Source: JANNPJ01 sp965200525 (GTDB lineage: Bacteria > Actinomycetota > Actinomycetes > Actinomycetales > Kineosporiaceae). From it: a DNA stretch of 64,000 nt. The notes below the pieces were generated by a model that saw only the letters and a program-made list of their open reading frames with translations, made no database searches and was not told the origin of the DNA. How positions within the stretch are numbered: position 1 is the stretch's first letter; each line of letters opens with the position of its first letter. A program made the position numbers and the translations under genes. Shown in pieces: positions 1 through 9,120 of the stretch. The stretch is taken from NCBI GenBank assembly GCA_965200525.1, contig OZ241368.1, positions 3,100,001 through 3,164,000 on the forward strand. The letters run 5' to 3'.

Positions 1-1197
1 AAGTTCAAGGAAGTCAACGACTCTTACGGCCACACCGTGGGAGATGATCTTCTAAGGCAGGCCGTCGTCGGCCTGCACGGTGTGGGAGCCGCTCACCCGG
101 GCACGTTCATCGGTCGCCTGTCCGGCGATGAGTTCATCCTTCTGGTTCCGGCCGATCGCGACGCCACCGCAGTGGCAGAGGTGGTCTGCGCGACACTCTC
201 CTCGCCTTTCACCATCAACTCGTGGGATCTGGTGGTGACCTGCTCCATCGGCATCGCGCACGCCGACCCGGTCGTCCAGCGAGACATGGAACCACTGGAC
301 CTCATCCGGGATGCTGACGTCGCGATGTATCGCGCCAAGGAACTGGGGCGCAACCGGTGGATCGTCTTCGACGACACCATGCGTCAAGTTCTGGACCGAC
401 GCATGACACTCAATGAACATCTACGCCGGGCTGTCGAAAATCCTGACGCGCACGGCATGAAACTGGTCTACCAACCGATATTGGGCACTGCTGACGACCG
501 TGTGCACGCTGTTGAGGCTCTTATCCGCTGGGACGAACCCGCGCTCGGTCAGGTCGGTCCCGACGAGTTCATCCCCTTGGCCGAAGAGAGCGGCCTGATC
601 ATCCCGCTTGGGCGCTGGATTCTGATGACTGCCTGCCAGCAGCTTACCCAATGGCGTAAAAGCCATCTCCAGCTCGCTGAACTGCACCTGGCTGTCAACC
701 TGTCGCCCCGCCAACTCGGCGACACGGGCCTCGTGAACCTGGTCAACGAAACCCTCGCCCTGGCCGGGTTGCCTCCGCATGCGCTCTGCCTGGAGATCAC
801 CGAAACCGCGCTGGCCGATGACGTCGAAACTGCCACTAAAACCGTGACCGCGCTTCACGACCTGGGCGTCGCCCTTTCGATCGACGATTTCGGCACCGGG
901 TACTCTTCGCTTTCCTACCTGCGTAACCTGCCGGTTGACGAACTGAAGGTCGATCGGTCCTTCGTTTCCGGACTCGGTACCCAAGTGCGCGACGAGACCA
1001 TCTGCGCATCCGTGATCTCGATGGCGCACCTGCTCGGTTTGGCCGTTGTGGCCGAAGGCATCGAAACGCAAGAGCAACAAGACCGATTGACGACCCTGGG
1101 ATGCGACTATATCCAGGGATACCACAAGTCCAGGCCCAAACCTGCGAGCGAGCTCCTTCCGTACCTGCTCGCCTCCGACGGCACCACAACGCTGTAA
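1..1197 (+). CDS. GGDEF-EAL c-di-GMP enzyme (5' end outside window)
   Basis: The reading frame is open from base 1, where it already encodes the GGDEF-domain stretch KFKEVNDSYGHT, so the gene starts before the window. The GGDEF signature is SGDEF (about 125-139). No RxxD inhibitory site is present at the usual spacing before it. The EAL domain follows with VEALIRW, LEITET, DDFGTGYSSL, ELKVDRSF and AEGIET, so all the usual metal and catalytic residues of a c-di-GMP phosphodiesterase are visible. The family makes or degrades c-di-GMP in the cytoplasm. An intact EAL site plus an SGDEF variant suggests at least phosphodiesterase activity. The N-terminal sensor domain cannot be seen. The gene ends at a TAA, with no obvious operon partner downstream. 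Confidence 0.93.
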   Translation, partial: KFKEVNDSYGHTVGDDLLRQAVVGLHGVGAAHPGTFIGRLSGDEFILLVPADRDATAVAEVVCATLSSPFTINSWDLVVTCSIGIAHADPVVQRDMEPLDLIRDADVAMYRAKELGRNRWIVFDDTMRQVLDRRMTLNEHLRRAVENPDAHGMKLVYQPILGTADDRVHAVEALIRWDEPALGQVGPDEFIPLAEESGLIIPLGRWILMTACQQLTQWRKSHLQLAELHLAVNLSPRQLGDTGLVNLVNETLALAGLPPHALCLEITETALADDVETATKTVTALHDLGVALSIDDFGTGYSSLSYLRNLPVDELKVDRSFVSGLGTQVRDETICASVISMAHLLGLAVVAEGIETQEQQDRLTTLGCDYIQGYHKSRPKPASELLPYLLASDGTTTL

Positions 1198-1979
1198 TTG
1201 TCTCGTCCAGGATTGACAGGCTCTTGGGGGGTTCTGCCCTTTCGATCCTCAGCGACGCAGGCGCCGGCCCGAGTGCTGACCTCGGTACGTAGGAAAGACA
1301 CGTTCCGCTCGTTGTGCGCTCGCTATTTCTCAGCGCGGCTGAGGGTGGAGGCCGCCACAACGTTGCCGAACCTCGTCGCCGTGGTATTCCGGATGTTCGC
1401 CTTGCCCGGTCTGCTCGCCCTGAGCGCCGCCGTTCCAGGTTCCCAGCGAAATGATCGCTCCTCACCGCTCTTCACCACCAGTGAATGTGCCGGTTTACTG
1501 TCACCAATGCCGCCGGAAATCAGCTTCAGCTGGAACAAGTATCACCGCTCACTCAACGAACATCCTCAGGCTCGGCACCGACTACTTCCCAGGGGCCGCA
1601 ATCTATCGCACAGGCTGGCGCACGCGCGAATGTGCATCCGAAGCAGGTTTTCGGTTTGGGCGGAGTGGGTGATGACCTCGGTACCGAGGATGGCTTGGGT
1701 CGCGTCCGTACGGATCACGCGCCCCGTCCGAAGGGCTGCCGGTGATCGCCGACGGCGCTGGCACGAGGACTACACGAACGTCGCCGCCATCGCGGTTGCC
1801 TGGCGCCCAAGCACCGTCGAGGTCAGGGGGAGTCCACGCGGGGTGAGCCTTGGCGCTCTGACTGGATCAACGCCGTCGCGGCCCCGCCAGGCACCCGGGA
1901 AAGACCGGACGCCGGACCCCAGTTGGCCGCCGTACATCGACCGTAAGACCCGACCGCCCCGGTGAAGGTGAACGGTGAG
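1198..1979. other. Gene-poor gap (782 bp)
   Basis: Lies between two convergent genes. An open frame runs through most of it, but its translation is Arg/Pro/Ser-rich without motifs, has no ribosome binding site and starts at the stop codon of the upstream gene. I regard it as a composition artefact of high-GC DNA. I see no recognisable gene. Confidence 0.5.
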
Positions 1980-2795
1980 CTAGGACGTAGCGGGTTGCTG
2001 CTCCGCGGCTAGCCAGTACACCCCCATCGTTTTGGCCGCCTGGAAAAACTCGTGTGCAGTGACGGGTTTGGGCACGTAACTGTTGGCGCCGAGGTTGTAT
2101 ATCTCGGCAATGTCTCGGTCCTGGAGCGGGCCGGTCAGCATGATCACCGGCAAGGACCGCGTCGAGGGATCAGCGCGCAGCCGGGCCAGGACTTGCAGGC
2201 CACCCATGCGCGGCATGTGCAGGTCCAGCAGAACGATTGCCGGGCGCAACGGCTGGCTCCCGTCATCGGGTAGCAGCATGGCCAGCGCCTCGATCCCGTC
2301 GCAGGCCACCACGATCTCGTTGCTGATGTTGTTTTGTTCGAACGCGTACCGGGTGAGGTACACGTCATCCTTGTCGTCGTCGATCAGCAGGATGACACCC
2401 GACTGGGAGCCGTCCACTTCAGGGGCGGGCCGCTGCAGAGCGCGCTTGATCGCGGCGGCCAGGTTAGCCTTTTCGAGCGGCTTCTTCATCAGCGCCGCGT
2501 CCAGCGCCCAGGCGTCCGCGAAGTCAGTGTCCATCTCCCGGGCCGTGAGCAGGATGGCGGGCATCCGCGCGGTCAGCGACTCGTGGCGGCGTAAGTGATC
2601 GAGCAGGTCCAGGCCGGTGATCTCTTCCATCACGATGTCGATGATCGCGATATCCGGGACGCCGTGCTCGTCCAGCAATTTCAGCGCTTCAACGGCCGAG
2701 ACAGCCGTGAGCACCGTGTGGCCCATGACCGTGAGCCACACCTGCATGAGGTAACAGTTGTCGGGGTCGTCCTCGACCAGCAGCACCGTGGGCAT
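1980..2795 (-). CDS. Dual-receiver response regulator
   Basis: A 271-aa protein made of two CheY-like receiver domains in tandem and no DNA-binding or enzymatic output domain. Receiver 1 (about 3-120) has the acidic pair in VEDDPD, a phospho-acceptor Asp at about 53 in IIDIVM, and the conserved Lys in MKKP. Receiver 2 (about 132-260) has LIDDDKDD, the acceptor Asp in LLDLHMP, the LTG switch motif and the Lys in VPKPV. The second receiver resembles the Rcp1-type single-domain regulators that partner phytochrome-like or hybrid kinases. No histidine kinase is in the window. The role is therefore phosphotransfer or protein-protein signalling in the cytoplasm. The gene is convergent with the preceding GGDEF-EAL gene. 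The start at 2795 is the first ATG before the beta-1 strand VLLVEDD. Confidence 0.9.
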   Translation of the reverse strand: MPTVLLVEDDPDNCYLMQVWLTVMGHTVLTAVSAVEALKLLDEHGVPDIAIIDIVMEEITGLDLLDHLRRHESLTARMPAILLTAREMDTDFADAWALDAALMKKPLEKANLAAAIKRALQRPAPEVDGSQSGVILLIDDDKDDVYLTRYAFEQNNISNEIVVACDGIEALAMLLPDDGSQPLRPAIVLLDLHMPRMGGLQVLARLRADPSTRSLPVIMLTGPLQDRDIAEIYNLGANSYVPKPVTAHEFFQAAKTMGVYWLAAEQQPATS

Positions 2796-3832
2796 ATGTG
2801 CAAGGCTCCCGATCGCGGGTGGACGCGTCCGGGTGTTCCCGGAGCCATGAGTATCGAAGGCTCAGCCAAGTGACTTGAGGTAGATGGCATTCACACATCT
2901 GCTCCGATGCTGGCGGCCTGTTCCGCCACGCCACACCACGCTGGGATCCGCTGCCGACGACAGGTTCGCACGCCTTCAATCGCCTCGGCCGGACGCCGCT
3001 CATCACGCAGCCGGTACGCCGCCGCATGCCGGCACTACCGCACCCGCGACGCCTCAGCCACTGCATCACGTCTCCCGCCAGTCGGCCGCGCACCGCCGCA
3101 CCGGTTGGCCAACTCGTTGACTCCACGGTTGCCCACCGTGGATTAGCCGGTGCGCGCTGGTGCGGGCTCAATCAGCGCGGCCGGTCTACCGATCAAGCCG
3201 GTGTGGACGTTGCTGTGGGTACCTCCTATCGCTGGGGCCGGTTCGGACCGGGCTCACCGATCCATGTTGTCGTCGACGTCGCCAACCGCCATGTGCTTTC
3301 GTGCACCGGCGGACAGGCGGCCAACATTCGATCTGTCCCGTTCGACGCAGTCCGCGGGGAACTCGGATGTCAGCCGTGCCGCAATTTCTGGCGTCGGCTG
3401 ATGCAGGTGCCCAACCCCTGAGGGCGTGGACGTGCCGACTGCCAGATCAGGCGGCAGGCGGTATCGGCCGGGCGCGGACAGTGTCGGGCTGCCGTCAAGG
3501 GGCCGGTGACCCGGCACGATTGGGTTTCAGTAAGCGATCCGGTCCAGATCTTCTCTCGACGGTCCGCTGATGTTGGTCCGGTGTGCAACACGGAGGTCGG
3601 CGGTTGCCCAGACCGTGCAATAAGGGTGTGTGGACACGTGGTGGTCAACCAGCCCGCGACGTGATTGCCGACGCAAACGCCTCCCGGTATCTCTCAGGCC
3701 AAGAGCTCGGGCCGGCCGCCGACCAGACACCCCGTGCGGCTCCGGTTGAGAGACGCAGTCACTGGCCGCAGACGGCAATGGTGTCAACGGACAGGACCAC
3801 GTCCTTTTAGGCGGTCAGGAGGCGTCCCTGCT
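2796..3832. other. Gap of about 1 kb before the IS21 element
   Basis: No convincing gene on either strand; the open frames have no recognisable motifs. A short perfect inverted repeat (arms 3122-3129 and 3135-3142, five-base loop) is present. The far end (about 3800-3832) contains GGCGGTCAGGAGG, which resembles sequence also found outside the other end of the neighbouring IS21 element near 8760-8775. Probably decayed sequence. Confidence 0.4.
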
Positions 3833-3880
3833 GGCGGACAGTTCATCTCCTTGTCCGCGGTCAGTTGATCTCCTTGCCGG
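3833..3880. repeat. IS21 left terminal inverted repeat
   Basis: Contains two related sub-repeats (GGCGGACAGTTCATCTCC, then CGGTCAGTTGATCTCC). Reverse-complementary to 8661-8706 over most of its length with a few mismatches. Confidence 0.8.
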
Positions 3881-3892
3881 TGTCGTGCTCGG

Positions 3893-4750
3893 TTAGTTGA
3901 GGGGCATCACCCCGCGGCCGGCGGTGGCCTCTGACAGGCGCAGGCTGTTGCCTTCGGTGAGGACGACGTGGGCGTGGTGCAGGAGCCGGTCGACGGTCGC
4001 GGTGGCCAGCGTCTTGGACATCAGCGTGTCGAAACCCGAGGGGTGGATGTTCGAGGTCACCGCCAGGCTGCGCCGCTCGTAGGCGGCATCGACGAGGCGG
4101 TAGAAGGCCTCGCCGGCGGCTTGTCCGGCCGGGAGCATGCCGATGTCGTCGACGACGATGAGGTCGGCGCGGATGATGCGTTGGATGGTCCGGGTGACGC
4201 TGCCATCGACTGCGGCCCGTCCGATGGTCGCGGTGAGGGATTCGAGGGTGAACCAGGCCACGCGCATGCCGGCGTCGATGACCTTGTTGGCCATGGCTTC
4301 GACGAAGTGGGACTTGCCGGTGCCTGAGGGGCCGGCGATGGCGAGGTTCTCGGCTCGGTGGATCCATTCGAGGGTGGCCAGGCCGGTTTGGGTGCCGGGC
4401 GGGATCGAGGAGTCAGCTTCGCGCCAGGAGTCGAAGGTCTTGCCTGCCGGGAGGTTGGCGGTCTTGCGGCGCATCCGCCTGGTGGCGGCGTCGCGACCGG
4501 TGATCTCCTCGGTGAGCAGGACGCGGACGACTTCGGCGGGGTCCCAGCGTTGGGCGCGGGCGGTGGCCAGGACCTCGGGAGCTGCCCTGCGCAGGTAGGG
4601 CAGGCGCATCCGGGTCAGGACCGCGAGCAGGTCCTCACCGATCGGCGGGGCAGCGGGGGTGGATCCGAGCAATGGTGTTGACATGGGACTGCCTGCAGTA
4701 GAACGATTCTGAGGTGAGCGGCGAGTAGCGGATCGGGTAGTCGTGGTCAC
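3893..4750 (-). CDS. istB: IS21 helper ATPase IstB
   Basis: A 285-aa AAA+ ATPase of the IstB/DnaC type, which assists IstA during IS21 transposition by ATP-dependent target selection. Walker A is GPSGTGKS (about 139-146), Walker B is LIVVDDIG, and a sensor-like TSN follows in LAVTSNIH. The C terminus ends with the usual TATVDRLLHHAHVV region. The GTG start overlaps the istA stop by 4 bp (GTGA), the classical istA-istB coupling. An internal ATG at about 4684 would give a 263-aa protein closer to the family norm, so the exact start is uncertain. The reading frame is intact, unlike its partner istA. Confidence 0.93.
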   Translation of the reverse strand: MTTTTRSATRRSPQNRSTAGSPMSTPLLGSTPAAPPIGEDLLAVLTRMRLPYLRRAAPEVLATARAQRWDPAEVVRVLLTEEITGRDAATRRMRRKTANLPAGKTFDSWREADSSIPPGTQTGLATLEWIHRAENLAIAGPSGTGKSHFVEAMANKVIDAGMRVAWFTLESLTATIGRAAVDGSVTRTIQRIIRADLIVVDDIGMLPAGQAAGEAFYRLVDAAYERRSLAVTSNIHPSGFDTLMSKTLATATVDRLLHHAHVVLTEGNSLRLSEATAGRGVMPLN

Positions 4751-6362
4751 GGGTGGGCCTCCTCATCGGCCTCGACAGCGGTCAGGTCGAGTTCGGGTCG
4801 AGCACCGTCATGGCGGCTCGGGTGGGTGGTGGTGAACCCGGCCCAGGCGCCGGTGCCGGGCTGGATCGAGTGGTTCTCGTCGGCGTGCACGAGGGCGGCG
4901 GTCTCGGCGCCGGCAGCGCGGTGCTCCACGATCGCCAGGAGATCGCCCTCAGCGAACCGGCCGGCTGTGGCTGCGACGCCGAGGGCAGCATCGACGGTGT
5001 CGGGGCCGACCAGGGCGGCTAGCTCCACGGCTTCACGCATCTTGGACCGCACCCTTTGTGCGCCGGCGGCTGCGGCCTCGATCAGCCAGGCATGGGCACC
5101 GGTTCCCAATCTGAGGAACGCCTTCTCCGCCGCTGTGGTGGCCTTCGGCTGCGGGGCCCTCGGCCCGCCATCGGGGGTTTGCGGGTGGTCGGGGTAGTGA
5201 CCGAGGTCGATCCGTGGGCGGCCGGGGGTGGAGAGGCGGTGGCGGGCGACCTCGACCAGGCCGAGGGCGCCCTGCTCGGCAGCCCAGGCGGGGCGGATGA
5301 ACAGGGCGTTCAGGTCGGCGACCACAACGAGTTCGTCGCCGTCGGCGCGGACCCAGACCTCGGTCCCGACCAGCCCTGGTGGGGTCGAGTAGCGGACCGA
5401 GCCGAAGCTGACCGTCTGGTCGGTGTTCACCGTCCGGGTCGTGCCCAGCGCCAGCGTGTGAGGGTCGCGAAGGCAGGACATGCAGGCGGGTCCGCTCCAA
5501 TTGCAGAGCCGCGGCCGGAACCGCGGCGGACTCGCGATGAACACGGTTGTTCACGTGCTCACAGAAACCCCGGCAGGCAATCGCGAGTTCGGCGAACGAG
5601 GCGTACTGCGGGCGCAGGTTCGCCTCGGTCGGGACGAGGTCTTGGCGATCCGCACGGTCGCTTCGGCCCCGCCCTTGGACTCGGGATCGAACGGCACACA
5701 CGTATGGACCGTCAGCCCATAGTGGCGGCCGGTTTCACGATGTCCGGGTGCCGGACGGGGATCCCGGCGACGTGCTCGACAGTCACGGTCTTCTCGTTGT
5801 CGGTCAACACGTAGGCCGGTGCCTCACCGATCGTGCGCAACGTGGTGTCCAGGCACGAGACGAGGGTGGGTAGGGTCCGGTCCCAGGTCGGGATCACGAC
5901 CCGGAACCGCGACCAGGCCAGCCACGCGCAGAACAGCAACGTCTGACGCATGACGCCATGCGAGTCAGGCACTTTCGGGCCCCAACCCCAGTCGAACTGC
6001 AACCACAGGCCCGGCTCGGCGATCCACGGGCGGTAGGTCCGCCGGTGCCCGGCCCGCCACCGCGCCTTCGCCTCGTGCACCGCCCGCCGAGTGGTCCGCT
6101 CGTCCCCGTCGAACCCGAGCACGATGATCCGCTCATGGACCTTGTCCGCGCGGATCAGGCCCTCGGAGTTGTCGACCATCTCCTCGATTTTCGGCTGGAA
6201 CGGGTCGATGATCCGCTCACGTCGTCCCGGGCCCTCGACCGGCACTCCCGCATCACGGGCAGCGACCAGACGACGGACGGTCTTGGGATCCACCCCGGCC
6301 AGCTTCGCGGCCGAATGGGCACTGCCGGTCTTGTCGAACGCTTCAAAGATTTCCGCTGAGTC

Positions 6363-6410
6363 GGCCTGGAGCGCGGTTCCAGCGTTGCCGCTGGCCCGTT
6401 TCTCCAGGCC
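6363..6410 (-). ncRNA. Group II intron domain VI hairpin
   Basis: A nine-base-pair outer stem (GGCCTGGAG with CTCCAGGCC) encloses an inner CCAGCG-GCAA-CGCTGG hairpin. An AACCGCG strand with unpaired adenosines lies on the 3' side, where the branch-point A is expected. It lies between domain V and the 3' splice site. Confidence 0.8.
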
Positions 6411-6417
6411 GCTCGCC

Positions 6418-6451
6418 GAACCCGCCGTGCGCCTCTCAGCGCAACGGGCTC
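6418..6451 (-). ncRNA. Group II intron domain V (catalytic hairpin)
   Basis: A 34-nt hairpin that begins GAGCCCGTTGCGC, has a GAGA tetraloop and ends GCGCACGGCGGGTTC. Size, loop and the two-base bulge match the highly conserved catalytic domain V. It overlaps the last codons of the reverse-transcriptase frame as it now reads. Confidence 0.88.
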
Positions 6452-7938
6452 TCCACGGTTCTGCCTTCAGGCGAGGTCGGTCGCGGGCCACGGGGTGGGG
6501 ATGTTGGTGCCGCGCCAGCGATACCGCACGATGGTATCGCTGCGGTGCGCCGCAGTTCGGTCCCGTCCGCCGCGCTGATCGGCTGCCACGACCCGGTGGG
6601 TGTGATCAACCGGCGGCGAACAGCCGTCCAGTTCCAGTGATGGCGCTCTTGCAGCATGTTGATCACTCGCCACCAGGCGAAGTTGTCGAGCATGCTGAAG
6701 ACGTTCTTCGCGACCGCGTGCCGGAAGTAGTTGGCCCACCCGTGCATGACCTGGTTGAGCCGGGTCAGCACATATCCGAGGTCCTGCTGTGATGTCCTGC
6801 GTGTCAGCGCGCGGATCTTCGCCTTGACCGAACGGATCGGCCGTTTGGCGATGAACGTATACACGTGCCACTTGTTCGTGCCTCGCTTGCGGCGCCACTG
6901 GATGTGGAACCCCAGGAAGTCGAACCCGTCGCTCATCGGCACGATCTGGGTCTTGGCTGGCGACAGCCGAAGTCCCATCGGTGCCAGGACCGCTGCGACG
7001 TCCTCCCGCACGACGCGCACGTCGTCCTCGCTGCCGTTCACGAGGACCACGAAGTCGTCGGCGTAGCGAACCAACCGCCACGTCGGCGACCCCGCTATGC
7101 GCCGCCGGTATCGCAGCGTCGCTGTCGACATCGTCCCGCCAGGCTTCCACGGCCTCATCACGTGCTCATCGAGCACCGACAAGGCGATGTTGGCCAACAG
7201 CGGGGACAGAATGCCGCCCTGCGGCGTTCCGGTGTGGGTGTCCTGCCGGTCCCCGAGTTCGGTGAGGACCCCAGCCTTGCAGAACGCCTTGACCAGCCCC
7301 AGAACGCGTTTGTCCTTGACCCGCGCCCGCACCCGGTCCAGGAGGGCCGAATGGGAGATCAAGTCGAAGCACGCCTCGATATCCGCATCCAGCACCCAAC
7401 GGTAGCCGTGGGTGCCGAAGTAGTGGATCTCAGCGATCGCGTCATGGGCCCGCCGCTTGGGCCGGAACCCGTACGAGACCGGCTCGAAGTCGGTCTCGAA
7501 GATCGGTTCCAGCACCAGCTTGACCGCCGCCTGAACGACCCGATCCGCGACCGTCGGTATCCCGAGGCTGCGGACCTTCCCTGACCCTCCCGGTTTGGGG
7601 ATCTTCCGTTCCCTCACCGGCAGCGGATGGAACGTTCCCGCCTTCAGTTGGGCACGCAGGTCGTCCAGGAACCCGAGGGCGCCCATCTGGGCCTCGACGT
7701 CGGCGACCCGTAGGCCGTCCACGCCTGGTGTCCGGGAGCCCCGGTTACCAGCGACCCGGTCGAACGCCACCATCAGCGTTGCCGGGTCGTGCGCAAGGTT
7801 GAACAGGTCATCGAACCGGCGGCCAGGATCAGCCGCCGCCCAACGGTGAAGCTTGGCCTGCATCCTCGCTACCCGCTCGAGCGAGCCAATGGCAGGCTCG
7901 GGTGGTGCGTCGCTGTTCAGCGGCGCGTCTTGCGACAT
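6436..7938 (-). CDS. Group II intron reverse transcriptase/maturase
   Basis: A 500-aa intron-encoded protein that reverse-transcribes the intron RNA and helps it fold. ATG at 7938 is preceded by GGGAAGGAGAC, a strong ribosome binding site; the longer upstream frame is ribozyme sequence. The RT fingers and palm blocks include PGVDG, the RSLGIPTV region, YGFRPKR, the TPQGG block and the catalytic RYADDFVVL. The maturase X domain follows with GFHIQWRRK and the group II RT motif LNQVMHGWANYFRHAV. No HNH endonuclease domain is visible, so it would use an existing DNA end as primer. The last ~25 residues look wrong: the conserved tail RYRWRGTNIPTPWP is found in another frame ending at 6467, implying a one-base indel near 6530. 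The frame as it stands runs on into domain V. Confidence 0.9.
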   Translation of the reverse strand: MSQDAPLNSDAPPEPAIGSLERVARMQAKLHRWAAADPGRRFDDLFNLAHDPATLMVAFDRVAGNRGSRTPGVDGLRVADVEAQMGALGFLDDLRAQLKAGTFHPLPVRERKIPKPGGSGKVRSLGIPTVADRVVQAAVKLVLEPIFETDFEPVSYGFRPKRRAHDAIAEIHYFGTHGYRWVLDADIEACFDLISHSALLDRVRARVKDKRVLGLVKAFCKAGVLTELGDRQDTHTGTPQGGILSPLLANIALSVLDEHVMRPWKPGGTMSTATLRYRRRIAGSPTWRLVRYADDFVVLVNGSEDDVRVVREDVAAVLAPMGLRLSPAKTQIVPMSDGFDFLGFHIQWRRKRGTNKWHVYTFIAKRPIRSVKAKIRALTRRTSQQDLGYVLTRLNQVMHGWANYFRHAVAKNVFSMLDNFAWWRVINMLQERHHWNWTAVRRRLITPTGSWQPISAADGTELRRTAAIPSCGIAGAAPTSPPRGPRPTSPEGRTVESPLR

Positions 7939-8660
7939 TGCAGTCTCCTTCCCATCTCGAAACCGCTGCCACCCTTCGCCATGTGGCCGGCTCTCCCGGC
8001 CTCGGACTACTACGGCGGCTCCGTCCCACCCGCCCCGTTCAGCGGTCGATGCGCCTATCCGTGGCCGACCGACTGGATGCCGACGACCGCGGAGTTGTGA
8101 CCGGGTGGTTCCCGTGTTCCCTGCTGCTCGCTCGTTGGAGTAGGAGCCCGACTGTGTCCCAGCGGCATCGCCACGAGTACGCCGCAGACTTTCCTCGTGG
8201 CCTCCCGGACCGGGGATCATAATCCGACCGGAAGATCCCGACGGCCGCATAGCCGTCAGGGAAGCACCGCGTCCGGCCCATATCCGCCAGGTTGGAGCCG
8301 GTGCGAGTGTTGAAGGACGTAAAACGCCGGTTCCTTGCGTACTCCTCTCCATCACGCTCGCCGGACCCGCCCCATCTGGCAGTACTGACACGTCCCGGCT
8401 TTGTCAGGGCTGCTCCCACCCTCCCCGCCATCACGCGGATCAGGCTGCCCTCAGCTACATCAACCTGCTGCGACAGGCCAACGGCGGTGGTCTTTCACCT
8501 CCACTCGAACAGCACAACTTCACGGCGCAGATACGGTCCCTCGCAGACTTCTTCACGGTCCCTCCGGACGGTTCCTGCTCGTGCGTGGTCAGAGACCGCG
8601 AGCAAACCGCCGGAGGGATCACTGCTGCAGGACCGACACGCCGCCGGCCGATGGGCCACA

Positions 8661-8706
8661 GGCAGGGAGATCAGCTGTCCGCAGAAAGGGAGGCCTACTG
8701 TCCGCC
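8661..8706. repeat. IS21 right terminal inverted repeat
   Basis: Reverse complement begins GGCGGACAGTAGGCCTCCC and continues to GGACAGCTGATCTCCCTGCC, matching the left end at 3833-3880 with scattered differences. Confidence 0.8.
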
Positions 8707-9120
8707 TATAGGGAGTTGGCACGTCCGTCGTCAAATGGCTCGGCGGACGGAGTGGCGACCGCCTGACCTCCTGACCACCAGGTGGCGGCTGGGCGCCGAT
8801 GGTCTGTCTGATCACCGAGGTGACGGTTGGGGGATCAAGCGTAGATGGGCGGCCACCGGCCGAGTGAGAGCGGCAACTGTGCGTGGGCGGCGGTGACGCC
8901 GACGTGCCGCGTGGTCTAGGGGCCAGCGCCGGCGGATCCGGCCCGCCTTGCCGCTCTGCCAGAGTGGCTGCACCGCCGTAACCATCGGCGGCCGACCCCA
9001 AATACCTGGTTGACCAGCCGGGCTCAGCACACCTACATCGGCGGTCGCCTGGCCTTAGACGCTGTCAACCTGGCGCTTGTGCCGTCAGCTCCAGGTGCTG
9101 CTGGACCACGGACCACCCAC
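8707..9120. other. Gap between IS21 and the subtilase fragment
   Basis: No recognisable gene. It holds CCTCCTGACC near 8766-8775, reverse complementary to sequence just outside the left IS21 end, so the similarity between flanks extends beyond the repeats I mapped. The part nearest 9120 is downstream of the subtilase stop codon. Confidence 0.4.

Larger units (their letters stand above)
6360..8515 (-). mobile_element. Group II intron (ribozyme plus reverse-transcriptase gene)
   Basis: Read on the minus strand, the proposed 5' end at 8515 begins GTGCTGTTCGAGTGGAGGTG followed by AAAGACC. This resembles the GUGYG start and domain I beginning of bacterial group II introns. The intron protein occupies domain IV (6436-7938). 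Domains V and VI follow at 6418-6451 and 6363-6410. The 3' end at 6360 leaves the intron ending in GAC, matching the usual AY terminus, and the next base resumes the istA frame at SAEIFEAF. Length is about 2,156 bp. The 5' boundary is less certain than the 3' boundary. Confidence 0.82.
4747..8556 (-). pseudogene. istA: IS21 transposase IstA, split by an intron and frameshifted
   Basis: The 3' exon (4747-6359) starts with SAEIFEAFDKTGSAHSAA and PKTVRRLVAARD (helix-turn-helix). It continues into the DDE integrase core (LQFDWGWGPKV) and the C-terminal VNTDQTVSFGSVRYS region. The homology jumps between frames at about 5718, 5640 and 5470, each consistent with a single-base indel, so three frames are needed to read the protein. 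The 5' exon is the short piece upstream of the intron (8516-8556), beginning at a GTG (VKKSARDR) behind GGAGGGACC. Its frame does not match the 3' exon exactly after removal of the intron, so either another indel exists here or the exon boundary or start differs. DDE transposases of this family bind the terminal repeats and join them to target DNA. This copy is very likely inactive. Confidence 0.85.
3833..8706 (-). mobile_element. IS21-family element interrupted by a group II intron
   Basis: The element consists of istA and istB in the usual order on the minus strand, bounded by long imperfect terminal inverted repeats. The left end (3833-3880) starts GGCGGACAGT and the right end (8661-8706) reads the same on the opposite strand. 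Both ends contain a second internal copy of the motif ending in GATCTCC. This multiple-terminal-repeat layout is typical of IS21. Normal IS21 elements are about 2-2.5 kb. This one is about 4.9 kb because a 2.16-kb group II intron sits near the 5' end of istA. I could not find a convincing target-site duplication. Because istA is frameshifted, the element is probably no longer autonomous. Confidence 0.85.

Noticed and set aside
1198..1965. A 255-codon open frame directly after the GGDEF-EAL stop
   Set aside because: Arg/Pro/Ser-rich translation without motifs, TTG start at the preceding stop codon and no ribosome binding site; typical chance frame in GC-rich DNA.
4137..4681. Long plus-strand frames opposite istB and istA
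   Set aside because: Shadow frames of the high-GC transposition genes, rich in Arg/Gly/Ala with no homology.
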